A stretch of DNA of 64,000 nucleotides from VGSG01 sp040756375. GTDB taxonomy: Bacteria > Desulfobacterota > Desulfomonilia > Desulfomonilales > Desulfomonilaceae. Position 1 is the stretch's first letter; every line of letters starts with the position of its first letter. The translations under genes were made by a program, and so were the position numbers. This document shows positions 43,401 through 50,782 of this stretch, piece after piece. The notes under the pieces were generated by a model that was not told the DNA's origin, did no database searches, and worked only from the letters and a program-made list of their open reading frames with translations. Location of the stretch: assembly GCA_040756375.1 (NCBI GenBank), contig JBFLZC010000026.1, positions 16,993 through 80,992 of the forward strand, given 5' to 3'.

Positions 43401-43674
43401 GCAACAGATCGATTGCTCCCACGTAAAGGCACGCGATACCGAAAAAGAGCAGATAATTGTTATTGATGAATCCGCGTGAGTTCCACGCCACTACGAAGAT
43501 GCTGAGCGCTACGACAATGCTGAAGAGTTCGGCGAGACTGTGAAATAGCAAGTAGCTGTACAAGCTGGATAAGTACAGCCCCACCGATACCAGGGCAGCA
43601 AGGAACACATTCCACCATACCCCTCGTCGTGCCGTGCCCACAGCCATATCCCCATACCTCGCGGTTGCGTTCAC
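40486..43674 (-). CDS. Membrane-bound sigma-54 activator, MASE3-GAF-PAS-AAA+-Fis
   Basis: 1062 residues. About eight membrane segments fill residues 20-255 and resemble the MASE3 sensor domain (FFGIACLYVGAIDLLHTLAYKGMGVF). Then a coiled coil (about 262-325), a GAF domain (about 330-480), a second GAF-like region (490-640), a PAS domain (about 650-775), AAA+ with GESGSGKD (Walker A), GAFTGA (sigma-54 contact loop) and GGTLLLNEIGEL (Walker B), and a Fis-type HTH (NKKEAAKQLGIARDSLYRYLRQFG). There is no histidine kinase or receiver domain, so the membrane sensor would act directly on the promoter-activating part, in one polypeptide. The AAA+ and HTH regions are paralogous to the activator at 6801-8966. 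An orphan, with no co-directional neighbour close by. Confidence 0.92.
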   Translation of the reverse strand: MNATARYGDMAVGTARRGVWWNVFLAALVSVGLYLSSLYSYLLFHSLAELFSIVVALSIFVVAWNSRGFINNNYLLFFGIACLYVGAIDLLHTLAYKGMGVFPKHDANLPTQLWIAARYLQSASLFVAPWFLGRNLKLGHVFGVYTCLFVLTVLSIFVWDIFPACFVEGSGLTAFKKISEYVICLILFGSALGLIARRQYFERGVFLILVSSIAATIVSELSFTLYITVTGLPNLIGHYLKIVAFFLTYLAIVETGFRKPYRLLLRELKKEHDELELRVEERTAELRTTNQRLLEEIAEHQRTEERLRQASRRLEALSRVNQALIYATDESELLHEVCRIIVEVGGYRMAWVGFVQADDIRTVEPVANAGFEDGYLETLGIALDGGNAAHGPMAQAIRSGATQIVRDILADPTLALWHEAARRREYASLIVLPVNVNGHAIGGLSVWADRPDAFDDEEQELLEHLGADLSFGIKSLRVKAERQRAQEALGKRTHELAERVKELDCLFGITKLLEIQGISEAEIIRSIADLIPPACQYPSIAAARIVLDGREVQTAGFKGGPWKMSEAVSLSGRQAGFVEVSYLEERPESDEGPFLIQERALLGEIANRLGSIIESMRAEEALRASEERFRTVFEGAHDFIFIKDVSGRYTHVNPACERLLGMPASRVLGKTAEDFLEPDAAAYIRDVDARVLQGEWVEGETSRKVREVLHTFHEVRVPMRNRSGEIVGLCGISRDITDWKVRETTPRETVHEYPSKVMRATLSKARAVAEKETTVLLLGESGSGKDYLARYIHEHSQRANGPFFAVNCAAVAPELAESELFGYERGAFTGAHGRKRGLLELAEGGTLLLNEIGELTLPLQAKLLTFLDTRQLTRVGGERSISVNARLIAATNRDLEKEVDAGSFRQDLFFRLNVVSLTVPPLRDRVEDIPILAEEILARLAADMQLGYVPLMDAATMKSLTQYQWPGNVRELRNVLERAAILWDGRYFDVRLPASGVEIEETAVTMEFAEGRTLREVTDEVTRSMCIGALQRCGGNKKEAAKQLGIARDSLYRYLRQFGLES

Positions 43675-43770
43675 GGTCGTGCAACCTCACCCATCATACC
43701 ACAGCGAACATCGAAAGCGCCTGTCCGGGTAGCGCCAAGGCCATTCTTGTATTATTCCGCATGAATCCTA

Positions 43771-43963
43771 TGAAAGTTGTCGGCACGAGGCACCCGGGGT
43801 CGGATCTACGTATGGGGAGGTTTGGAGGTCCGGTGTAGGGGCAACCCTTGTGGTTGCCCGTCCGGTCTTGCTACAAATCTCCGAAGCGAAGCCACGGAGT
43901 GGTCGCCTAAGGCGAGGGCTTTCATGATTCGTTGTAGCTTTTTAGCTATGAGGATTGGTATGG
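43771..43963 (+). repeat. Dispersed repeat copy B (uninterrupted)
   Basis: It aligns with the outer parts of copy A (6211-6740) with no large insertion. Inside is a hairpin GGGGCAACC/GGTTGCCC (43839-43860) at the position where copy A carries its own hairpin and the 322-bp insertion. It lies about 100 bp upstream of the large sigma-54 activator gene, in the opposite sense. Confidence 0.75.
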
Positions 43964-44010
43964 TGGGTTTTTTTCCACAAGACGAGAACGATCTCAAATA
44001 GAGGATTATC

Positions 44011-44238
44011 ATGGCCAGGAAGAAAGACTGGACGAAAACCATGCACGGTTCCCAGCTCCTTGGCCCGGGAGACATCATACGGGTCATGGACGGGGGAGCC
44101 CCGATTCAATGCCGGGTGCTGTCATGCCTGGCCTCGGAAGACGGGAGCTGCTTTGCCCGGATCGAAATACTGGAAGGAGACCGAAAAGGAGAGCGGATCA
44201 GCACGAAGCTGACATGCGACCCCAAGCTGAGGACGTGA
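44011..44238 (+). CDS. Small hypothetical protein
   Basis: 75 residues, beginning MARKKDWTKTMHGSQLLGPGDIIRVMDGGAPIQCRVLSC and ending in charged sequence. The central part (GDIIRVMDGGAPIQCRVLSC, then ARIEILEGDRKGERIS) looks like a small beta-barrel, KOW- or SH3-like, but no family is certain. AGAGGA precedes the ATG. No co-directional neighbours. Confidence 0.55.
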   Translation: MARKKDWTKTMHGSQLLGPGDIIRVMDGGAPIQCRVLSCLASEDGSCFARIEILEGDRKGERISTKLTCDPKLRT

Positions 44239-44280
44239 CCCTCTGGAGGCTTGCGAAGCAAACGAAACAATCCTTTTGTA

Positions 44281-44375
44281 AAAAGGTTCCTTCCCGAACT
44301 CCTTTCCGAGAACTTCTTTACACAAAAGGAGTCTCTCTCGTGCCGTACCTCTTGGAAAGCGCATTGGTATTGGAG
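44281..44375 (+). repeat. Dispersed AGGTTCC...ACTTCTTTACACAAA repeat, unit 1
   Basis: The unit starts AAAAGGTTCCTTCCCGAAC, passes through GAACTTCTTTACACAAA and ends GGAAAGCGCATTGGTA. Diverged units in the opposite orientation occur at the right end of the window (about 63822-63900 and 63960-64000). No ORF. Two GC-rich hairpins follow (about 44465-44484 and 44493-44512), the latter GGGCGCAAT/ATTGCGCCC, and may end hrcA transcription. Confidence 0.6.
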
Positions 44376-44529
44376 CATGGGCTCCTATGGGGACGCTCGG
44401 AATATGGTTCTCGCCGGTATACTCGTATGAACGTTGGCGCTGACAATTTGCGGAATCGACTGTAGGGCCGTGATTGATCACGCCCTCTTATCGGGCGCAA
44501 TGAATTGCGCCCCTACGAGCTACGAGCTG

Positions 44530-45579
44530 CTAAAGCGGGGTTTCGACTGCTGATTTGAGAACGGTGGCGAGCACCCGGCCGGTGGATATCACCAGCGGGA
44601 TCACGGTCTGGTAGTTCATGCGTTTGGGACCGATCACGCTGATACTTGCCAGCACCGTGTCTTCAGCGCGAATGGGATACGCGACAATAGCGCATGTGGA
44701 GATTTCGCTCAGGCCGTGCTCAGCGCCGATGAAGATCTGAACGCCCCGGGCCTCAAGGGTTTTGTCCAGGATCTTCAAAAGGTTCGACTTCTCCTCGAAC
44801 GTGACGAGCAGGGCCCTGAGCTGCTCCACATCAGCGAATTCCGGTTCCGCAAGAATGTTGGTTTGGCCTTCTATAAAGACCTCCCGCGCGCCTTCCTGAG
44901 AAAGAATGATATGGCCCAGGCGCAGCGCCTTGGTCAGCATCGCGTCCATCAGAGTCTTTTCTTTGAGAAGCTCCCGTTCCACACGCTCACGGGCCTGGCT
45001 GAGGTCCAGATTCTTGAGCATGTCATTGATCATGCGGCTGTATCGTTCCAGAGTTTCCTGACTGAGGCCGTCCTCGTCGAAGATCATCTTGTTTTGAACA
45101 TAACCGGCTGAAGAAACCAGCACCACCACAATGCGATCATCAGAAACTTTGATAAATTCAATGCTCTTAAAGGTTTGCTCGCGTGGGGCGGTTCCTGTGA
45201 CTACTCCGGCCTTCCTGGAAAGCTCCGCCAGAACCGATGAGGAATGGCGGAGCACGTTTCTCACGTCTACGCCTCCTTCTCTGATCAGAGCCTCTATATC
45301 GGGCCGATTCTCTTGAGGGTTGAGTTGTCCCGCACGCAACATCGCGTCCACGAAGAACCGATATCCTTTGTCCGTGGGTACTCTCCCGGCGCTCACATGC
45401 GGTTGGCTAATATACCCCGTCTCCGCTAACTCGCTCATGATGTTGCGAACTGTGGCGGCCGACAGATCGATCTCCTTCTTCTTTGAGACGGTCCGCGATC
45501 CCACAGGCTCGCCCGTAGCAATGTATTCCGAGACGATAACCTTGAGTATGGTGGAGGTTCGAGCTTCAAGCTGATTCAT
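44530..45579 (-). CDS. hrcA: Heat-inducible transcription repressor HrcA
   Basis: 349 residues, full length. N-terminal winged helix (LEARTSTILKVIVSEYIATGEPVGSRTVSKK, LSAATVRNIMSELAETGYISQPHVSAGRVPTDKGYRFFVD) and the HrcA effector domain with FIGAEHGLSEISTCAIVAYPI and ISVIGPKRMNYQTVIPLV. It represses chaperone genes by binding CIRCE operators. No grpE, dnaK or groE gene and no CIRCE inverted repeat is visible here, so it is detached from its usual heat-shock operon. Upstream gene, on the same strand, is the inositol-monophosphatase-family gene, 102 bp away. Confidence 0.95.
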   Translation of the reverse strand: MNQLEARTSTILKVIVSEYIATGEPVGSRTVSKKKEIDLSAATVRNIMSELAETGYISQPHVSAGRVPTDKGYRFFVDAMLRAGQLNPQENRPDIEALIREGGVDVRNVLRHSSSVLAELSRKAGVVTGTAPREQTFKSIEFIKVSDDRIVVVLVSSAGYVQNKMIFDEDGLSQETLERYSRMINDMLKNLDLSQARERVERELLKEKTLMDAMLTKALRLGHIILSQEGAREVFIEGQTNILAEPEFADVEQLRALLVTFEEKSNLLKILDKTLEARGVQIFIGAEHGLSEISTCAIVAYPIRAEDTVLASISVIGPKRMNYQTVIPLVISTGRVLATVLKSAVETPL

Positions 45580-45681
45580 CAGCCGCTTCCTTCAAATCCA
45601 CTCCTGACCTGATGGTTCGCTGAACACATTAATCATGGGCTCGCTGCCCGTCAAGAGAAACCTGTGAACGCCCGTAACTGC

Positions 45682-46497
45682 TCAACGCATGGCTTTCAGA
45701 TGGCTCGCGAAAGACTTGTAGGTCCCTTTGGGAGCCGCAATTAAGGGGCCGTCCACCCGCGACCCGTCCAGGTAATCGCCCACGTGAAATCGTTTGCCGT
45801 CCAGGAATCGGATTTCGCCGCCCGCGGCTTCCAGGATGATACTCCCTGCGGCCAAATCGCGCACGTTGACGTTCTTCAAGATGCAGGCGTCAGCCGCGCC
45901 CCTGGCCACATAGGCCATATGACCCGCGGATGAGCCGAAATTCCTGATCTTTCCTGGGAAATCGCTGGTAAAATCCTGATGGAATCGGGAATACACCAAG
46001 ATAAGACTTTCATTATCTATGGTGGATTTCTCCCGCACCCGAATCGGTTTGTCGTTCAGGAGCGCTTCTCGTTGCGCATACGCAGAGTAGAGCTCTCCAG
46101 TGACGGGAAGGTACAGAAAGCCCAGCACCGGCCAAAAAAGCTCAAAGAGGGCCGCGCTGATCCCCCACACGGGCAGTCCTGCCTGAAAAGACGCGGCGCC
46201 GTCCAAAGGATCCACTATCCATATGAAACGCGGGCAGTCTTCACTGGCCACTTGCTCGGCATTGAGTTCTCGCAGGAAACTGTGCCGCTCGAAACTGCCC
46301 CTGATTTTGGAGGAAATCAGCGCCCAGGCGGCGTTGTCCGCCTCAGTCACTAGCTCGTCGTCGAATTTGAGACCCGGGTTCCCGTGGCCGTACAGCTCCA
46401 TAAGCAGAGCGCCGCTCTTGCGCAAGGTATTCTCCACGAATTCCTTGAGGGTCCGGAGTTCAGGTTCGGTCAGGGATCTGGCGTCATCTTTCTTCAT
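45682..46497 (-). CDS. Inositol-monophosphatase-family phosphatase
   Basis: 271 residues. Metal-binding motifs: ELNAEQ in the position of the family's GEE motif (changed), WIVDPLDGAASF (the DPxDGTxNF signature with Ala/Ser variations) and a weak second motif near LAAGSIILEAAGGEI (usually WDxAAG). The family includes inositol-1-phosphatase (SuhB), fructose-1,6-bisphosphatase and CysQ. The altered motifs make the substrate, and possibly activity, uncertain. GGAGAACACC precedes the ATG. Confidence 0.82.
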   Translation of the reverse strand: MKKDDARSLTEPELRTLKEFVENTLRKSGALLMELYGHGNPGLKFDDELVTEADNAAWALISSKIRGSFERHSFLRELNAEQVASEDCPRFIWIVDPLDGAASFQAGLPVWGISAALFELFWPVLGFLYLPVTGELYSAYAQREALLNDKPIRVREKSTIDNESLILVYSRFHQDFTSDFPGKIRNFGSSAGHMAYVARGAADACILKNVNVRDLAAGSIILEAAGGEIRFLDGKRFHVGDYLDGSRVDGPLIAAPKGTYKSFASHLKAMR

Positions 46498-46895
46498 GGT
46501 GTTCTCCGTGTTGATGGAACGAAGGGAAACCGGTGGAAAATGCTAGTAGACCACAGGGGTTCAATAGCCCATACTTGAAATGAACCGGTATCGAGTTGCC
46601 GCTCGCAGTCGGCGCTGTCCGAACGCCGAGGCCGCTCCCGGGCAGATGCATGATCAGGCGTTCGTGTCCACGGTCGTCGCGTGTGGAGAGGGGTAATGAA
46701 AAGTGGAGGTGTACGGGGACGCGTAGCTGCACTGTGGAGTGGTTCCCGGTCTCAAAGCATTGGCGCATACTGTAAGTTCACAGGAGCCGGCATGTCAAGA
46801 TCCGGAAACGGACGGAGGACTCCTGCCCTATTGAGGGGTTGGCGGCCCAGTGCCCCGGGACGTGAGGCGAACCAATCCCGGCGCGGGCTTTTCAC
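46498..46895. other. Divergent intergenic region before the rpsP operon
   Basis: No gene supported; short frames here lack family features. The end of the region leads into the rpsP promoter (listed separately). Confidence 0.45.
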
Positions 46896-46924
46896 TTGAC
46901 ATGAACAGGAGGGCGGGCTAATAT
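46896..46924 (+). promoter_or_regulatory. Sigma-70 promoter of the rpsP operon
   Basis: TTGACA (46896-46901), a 17-bp spacer and TAATAT (46919-46924): near-perfect consensus, with the expected transcription start about 40 bp before the rpsP start codon. Confidence 0.85.
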
Positions 46925-46973
46925 CATTCATTTAACACGGGAAACGTGCATTCTTCAGGAGGTTTTGCTCCTT

Positions 46974-47231
46974 ATGCCTGTAACAATCCGTCTGGCTCGA
47001 TACGGAGCCAAAAAGAAACCAATTTACCGAATCGTAGCCTCGGATTCCCGCTCCCCAAGGGATGGCCGGTTCCTTGATTCACTGGGAACATACGATCCCT
47101 CCAACAAGGTCAGTGGCGTGGATCTGAACGTGGAGAGGATTCAGGCCTGGATCTCCAAAGGAGCTCAAGTTTCCGATACCGTCAGGAAGCTCTTGAAGCA
47201 GTCTGTCCGCAGCGCAACCTCTGAACAGTAG
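46974..47231 (+). CDS. rpsP: 30S ribosomal protein S16
   Basis: 85 residues from ATG 46974, the start that gives the universal MPVTIRLARYGAKKKPIYRIVASDSRSPRDGRFLDSLGTYDP-type N-terminus (in two parts: MPVTIRLARYG and RDGRFLDSLGTYDP). AGGAGGT lies 10 bp before it. Structural protein of the small subunit. First gene of the standard rpsP-khpA-rimM-trmD-rplS order. Confidence 0.98.
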   Translation: MPVTIRLARYGAKKKPIYRIVASDSRSPRDGRFLDSLGTYDPSNKVSGVDLNVERIQAWISKGAQVSDTVRKLLKQSVRSATSEQ

Positions 47232-47293
47232 ACCCTTGCTCGGCCGGCAGTTCGCGACTCCATCGGACCTGCCTTCCAGAAAGAGAGGGACGG

Positions 47294-47524
47294 ATGAAGG
47301 AGCTCATCGAGTACATCGCTAAGGCGCTGGTGGATCATCCTGAAGAAGTAACCGTTTCTGAAGTGGAAGGCGAAATTACCTCTGTCCTCGAGCTCAAGGT
47401 GGCAAAGTCGGACCTCGGGAAAGTAATCGGCAAGCAGGGACGCACCGCACGGGCCATGCGCACCATATTGAGCGCGGCGTCAACCAAGATAAGGAAGCGA
47501 GCCGTGCTGGAAATCCTGGAATGA
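47294..47524 (+). CDS. khpA: KH-domain RNA-binding protein KhpA
   Basis: 76 residues. A single KH domain with the GKxG loop in LGKVIGKQGRTARAMRTIL. KhpA, with KhpB, binds RNA and affects cell division and elongation in Gram-positives; its role in Desulfobacterota is not established. Always found between rpsP and rimM, as here. Confidence 0.93.
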   Translation: MKELIEYIAKALVDHPEEVTVSEVEGEITSVLELKVAKSDLGKVIGKQGRTARAMRTILSAASTKIRKRAVLEILE

Positions 47525-47585
47525 GGTGCGGTCCGATATCAAGCGGATCGCCCATGAGCCGATTCCCTTCAGGTTGCCGCTGAGG

Positions 47586-48092
47586 ATGCGCTCGAAGAGA
47601 CTGGTAGTCATAGGAGAGGCTGTAAGGCCTTTCGGAATCCGGGGAGAACTCAAGGTTCATCCGTTCACCGAGTCCTTCGAAGCCTTTGAAAGATCTTCCA
47701 CCCTGGTCCTCGGTAACGTCCCCTATCGAGTGCAGAGCTTCAGGAAACACAAAGGAGCCGCTCTCATATCCTTTGAGGGGATCGATACGCCGGAAAAAGC
47801 ACGGGAACTGGTGGGCAGTCTGGTGCAAACCGCGCAAGAGAATCTGCCGCCCAAGGAGGATGACGAATATTACTGGTTCGAACTCATCGGCATGAAGGTC
47901 CGCACGGTGGATGACCGGGACCTGGGCACGGTGACAGACCTGATGCGCACCGGCGCACATGACGTGTTGCAAGTGGAAGGCGATTACGGAGAAGTCCTCC
48001 TTCCCATGATCGAACAGGTCGTGCTGGAAGTGGATACGGAGAAAGGAGAAGTGCTTGTCGACCCACTGGAGGGGTTGATCCCGGATGTATGA
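47586..48092 (+). CDS. rimM: Ribosome maturation factor RimM
   Basis: 168 residues from ATG 47586, chosen because homologues start just before VVIGEAVRPFGIRGELKV; a GTG at 47526 would add 20 residues that look non-conserved. RimM N domain (HPFTESFEAF, LISFEGIDTPEKARELVG) and PRC-barrel C domain (YYWFELIGMKV, GAHDVLQVEG, LLPMIEQVVLEVD). It helps assemble the 30S head around S19. Overlaps trmD by 8 bp. Confidence 0.94.
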   Translation: MRSKRLVVIGEAVRPFGIRGELKVHPFTESFEAFERSSTLVLGNVPYRVQSFRKHKGAALISFEGIDTPEKARELVGSLVQTAQENLPPKEDDEYYWFELIGMKVRTVDDRDLGTVTDLMRTGAHDVLQVEGDYGEVLLPMIEQVVLEVDTEKGEVLVDPLEGLIPDV

Positions 48093-48834
48093 GGTTAAAA
48101 TCCTAACCATTTTTCCGGAGATCTTCGACTCCTTCCTCGGATTCGGCAATCCCGCGAGAGCAATCCAGGCAGGGCTCCTAAAAGTGGAGACCGTGGACCT
48201 GAGGCAGTTCACCCTGGATCGTCACCATTCCACGGACGACTATCCGTATGGTGGCGGTACCGGGATGGTGATGAAACCGGAACCCCTGGCCCGAGGGATA
48301 AAGCATCTTCGGGAGAATATGGCCAATCCCCGGGTGGTTCTGATGACCCCGCAAGGAAAGCTTTTCAAGCAGACGGATGCTGAAGAGCTTGCAGCAGCCG
48401 ACAGTCTGGTCCTTGTGTGCGGGCGGTATGAAGGGATCGACGAGAGGGTCCGATCCTTTGTTGACGACGAGATTTCAGTGGGCGATTATGTGTTGTCCGG
48501 GGGCGAGACCGCGGCCATGGTAGTGATCGACGCGATTTCCCGTTTGATACCAGGCGTCCTGGGCACGGACAGCCGCACGGAAGGCGATTCCTTTTACGAC
48601 GGGCTGCTCGAATATCCCCAGTACACGAGACCGAGGGAATTCGGAGGCCTTGAAGTTCCATCGGTCCTGCTGGAAGGGGACCACGCGAAGATCACGCGAT
48701 GGCGCAAGAAACAGGCGCTTGCCCGAACGCTTGCCCGGCGCCCGGAGCTGCTTGTGCAGCGAGCTCTGGACCCTTTGGAGACCGAGCTACTTGAAGAGAT
48801 CAGATCTGAGACGAGCAACGGAGAATCACAATGA
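48085..48834 (+). CDS. trmD: tRNA (guanine-N1)-methyltransferase
   Basis: 249 residues. SPOUT-class knot signatures: LTIFPEIFDSFLGFGNPARA, DDYPYGGGTGMVMKPEP, LVCGRYEGIDERV and EISVGDYVLSGGE. Methylates G37 of tRNAs reading CNN/CGG codons, preventing frameshifts. Overlaps rimM and rplS (4 bp), so tightly coupled. Confidence 0.97.
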   Translation: MYEVKILTIFPEIFDSFLGFGNPARAIQAGLLKVETVDLRQFTLDRHHSTDDYPYGGGTGMVMKPEPLARGIKHLRENMANPRVVLMTPQGKLFKQTDAEELAAADSLVLVCGRYEGIDERVRSFVDDEISVGDYVLSGGETAAMVVIDAISRLIPGVLGTDSRTEGDSFYDGLLEYPQYTRPREFGGLEVPSVLLEGDHAKITRWRKKQALARTLARRPELLVQRALDPLETELLEEIRSETSNGESQ

Positions 48835-49172
48835 ATATCTTGGAACAATTGGAAAAAGAACAAGTCCGTATGGACCTGCCGGCCTTCAGACCCGGTGACA
48901 CGGTAAAGGTCCATGTGAAAATAGTGGAAGGCGGCCGCGAACGCATTCAGGTCTTCGAAGGCGTGTGCATCGGGCTCAACCGCAAGGGTGCTCGCAGCAC
49001 CTGCACGGTGCGCAAGATTTCATACGGCATCGGTGTGGAGCGAGTCTTTCCCCTGAACTCCCCGATGATCGATCGGATCCAGCTCGTGACCCAGGGCAAG
49101 GTAAGAAGATCCAAGCTCTACTACTTGAGGCAACTCAAAGGCAAGGCTGCAAGGGTCAAAGAAAAGCGCTAG
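48831..49172 (+). CDS. rplS: 50S ribosomal protein L19
   Basis: 113 residues. L19 signatures FRPGDTVKVHVKIVEGGRERIQVFEG and RKISYGIGVERVFPLNSP (each shown in part). ATG overlaps the trmD stop. Located at the 30S-50S interface. Confidence 0.98.
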   Translation: MNILEQLEKEQVRMDLPAFRPGDTVKVHVKIVEGGRERIQVFEGVCIGLNRKGARSTCTVRKISYGIGVERVFPLNSPMIDRIQLVTQGKVRRSKLYYLRQLKGKAARVKEKR

Positions 49173-49184
49173 AAGGCAACCACC

Positions 49185-49862
49185 GTGCCTCGCGGTCGAA
49201 GATCCTCGAGCGAAAAGGAGAAGAGCGGGCCCGCAATGTGCCCCTCTTGCGCGTTTGAGGAGGAAGCTGCCCGACTCGGGGCTTCACGGATCGCGGGGAT
49301 CGACGAAGTGGGCAGGGGGCCGCTCGCGGGTCCGGTTGTGGCCGCCGCAGTGGTAATACCCTATGCGAAGCCGATTGCTGAGCTCAATGATTCAAAGATG
49401 CTCACTGAAGAGACACGGGAACGTCTCTTCCACATCATCATGGAAAATTGTCTCTCAGTGGGAACGGCCGAAGTTTCACCCGAAGAAATCGACCGGATCA
49501 ACATCTATCAGGCCACCAGACTTGCCATGAGCAAGGCGGTCAAGTCAATGTCACCGCCTCCTGATTTCCTCCTTATCGACGGGCCTCTTTCTCTCGACGT
49601 CAACATTAGGCAACGCTCGATTATTAAAGGCGATCGGCTCTGCTATTCGGTGGCCGCGGCCAGTATCGTAGCCAAAGTAACCCGCGACCGGATTATGAAG
49701 GATCTCCACGAGCAGTATCCCCAGTACGGATTTGCCTCCCATAAAGGGTATGCTACCAGGGCCCACATGGACGCGATCGAACGCCACGGGCCGTGCTCCG
49801 TGCACCGGAAATGCTTCCGAGGAGTACGAGAGCACCTGCCTACCCCGCTGTTCGGCAAATGA
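49185..49862 (+). CDS. rnhB: Ribonuclease HII
   Basis: 225 residues with a GTG start at 49185; an ATG at 49236 is an alternative that removes a charged, poorly conserved N-terminus. Active-site Asp and Glu in AGIDEVGRGPLAGPV, further Asp in LLIDGP, and SIVAKVTRDRIM. It removes RNA from DNA-RNA hybrids and misincorporated ribonucleotides. Twelve bp after rplS, as often in this operon. Confidence 0.95.
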   Translation: MPRGRRSSSEKEKSGPAMCPSCAFEEEAARLGASRIAGIDEVGRGPLAGPVVAAAVVIPYAKPIAELNDSKMLTEETRERLFHIIMENCLSVGTAEVSPEEIDRINIYQATRLAMSKAVKSMSPPPDFLLIDGPLSLDVNIRQRSIIKGDRLCYSVAAASIVAKVTRDRIMKDLHEQYPQYGFASHKGYATRAHMDAIERHGPCSVHRKCFRGVREHLPTPLFGK

Positions 49863-49963
49863 TGTCTGCGATTCATTCATACAGATTAGCTTTCAAACGG
49901 TTAAGATAGGTTCGATCAGAATCAGCACCGACCTGGGGACCATATCCGTGCTGGATTTAGGAC

Positions 49964-50720
49964 GTAGGATGTGGTGAGCGTAGCGAACCGCATTGTGTGC
50001 TTGGGTGCCACTGCTGGCTTGCCCAGCAGTGCAAGATTTCGTTATGGTTCCACCATGAAAGAATTGTCGACTCATCGCAAGACAATCCATCACTTCGACG
50101 AACCTGGGCACTTCCACGAATTAACGTTCTCTTGTTACAGGCGTATGGCGTTGCTGAACAACGATCCGTGGCGCTCGATGCTCACTGAGAGCCTCGACAT
50201 GGCAATGCTGCGTCACGGCTACTCCTTGATCGCATTTGTATACATGCCCGAGCACGTCCACTTGTTGGTTTTTCCACAGAACAGGGCTTCCAGGATTGAT
50301 CAACTGCTGAAGGCAATCAAGAGACCGTTTTCTTATCGAATCAAGGAATTGCTGGCAGAAACCAGGAGTCCTCTTTTGGATGAACTGACGATTCTGCAAC
50401 GACCTGGTGTGACGACATTCCGCTTCTGGCAGGAGGGCCCTGGGTACGACAGAAACCTAATAAGTCCTGAAGCAGCATTGGCAGCGGCGCAGTATATTCA
50501 CCGCAACCCTGTCCGTCGTGGACTTGTAGCATCTGAATTCGATTGGCGTTGGTCTAGCGCCATCCATTTCCTCGGATCTTGCATCGAACCCGACTCCGCG
50601 TTGCCGTCGATTACTTCACTGAGCGACATAGTCTGGGCCTGAGCCCGTTGCGAGGGCATGAGGAAGCACTGCTGGACAAGCCAGCAGTGGCACCCAAAGT
50701 CAGCATTCACCGCATCTTAC
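49964..50720 (+). mobile_element. REP-flanked RAYT (REP-associated tyrosine transposase) unit
   Basis: The transposase gene is bracketed by inverted REP copies at 50001-50032 and 50666-50697, 31 of 32 bases identical when one is reversed. Each contains the palindrome CACTGCTGG/CCAGCAGTG with a 5-nt loop, preceded by TTGGGTGC. A further outer inverted match (GTAGGATGTGGTGAGCG at 49964-49980, and 50704-50720 on the other strand, 13 of 17) marks the likely ends. This is the canonical layout of a RAYT gene with its REP substrates. Confidence 0.85.
50055..50642 (+). CDS. REP-associated tyrosine transposase (Y1_Tnp/IS200-like)
   Basis: 195 residues from ATG 50055; the frame extends upstream through one REP and is probably not translated there. 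HUH motif His residues in MPEHVHLLVF and a catalytic Tyr region in AAAQYIHRNPVRRGLV. FHELTFSCYRRM and WRWSSAIHFLG are family marks. It nicks and joins single-stranded REP DNA; RAYTs are thought to spread REPs. It looks intact. Confidence 0.9.
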   Translation: MKELSTHRKTIHHFDEPGHFHELTFSCYRRMALLNNDPWRSMLTESLDMAMLRHGYSLIAFVYMPEHVHLLVFPQNRASRIDQLLKAIKRPFSYRIKELLAETRSPLLDELTILQRPGVTTFRFWQEGPGYDRNLISPEAALAAAQYIHRNPVRRGLVASEFDWRWSSAIHFLGSCIEPDSALPSITSLSDIVWA

Positions 50721-50782
50721 TTACTGCATCATGAGGATATAGCGTGTAGGTCGGATTGAGGAGTCCGAAAGCCGACGAAATA

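Noticed and set aside
43675..44010. Coding potential upstream of the membrane-bound activator
   Set aside because: Short frames all fall within the dispersed repeat.
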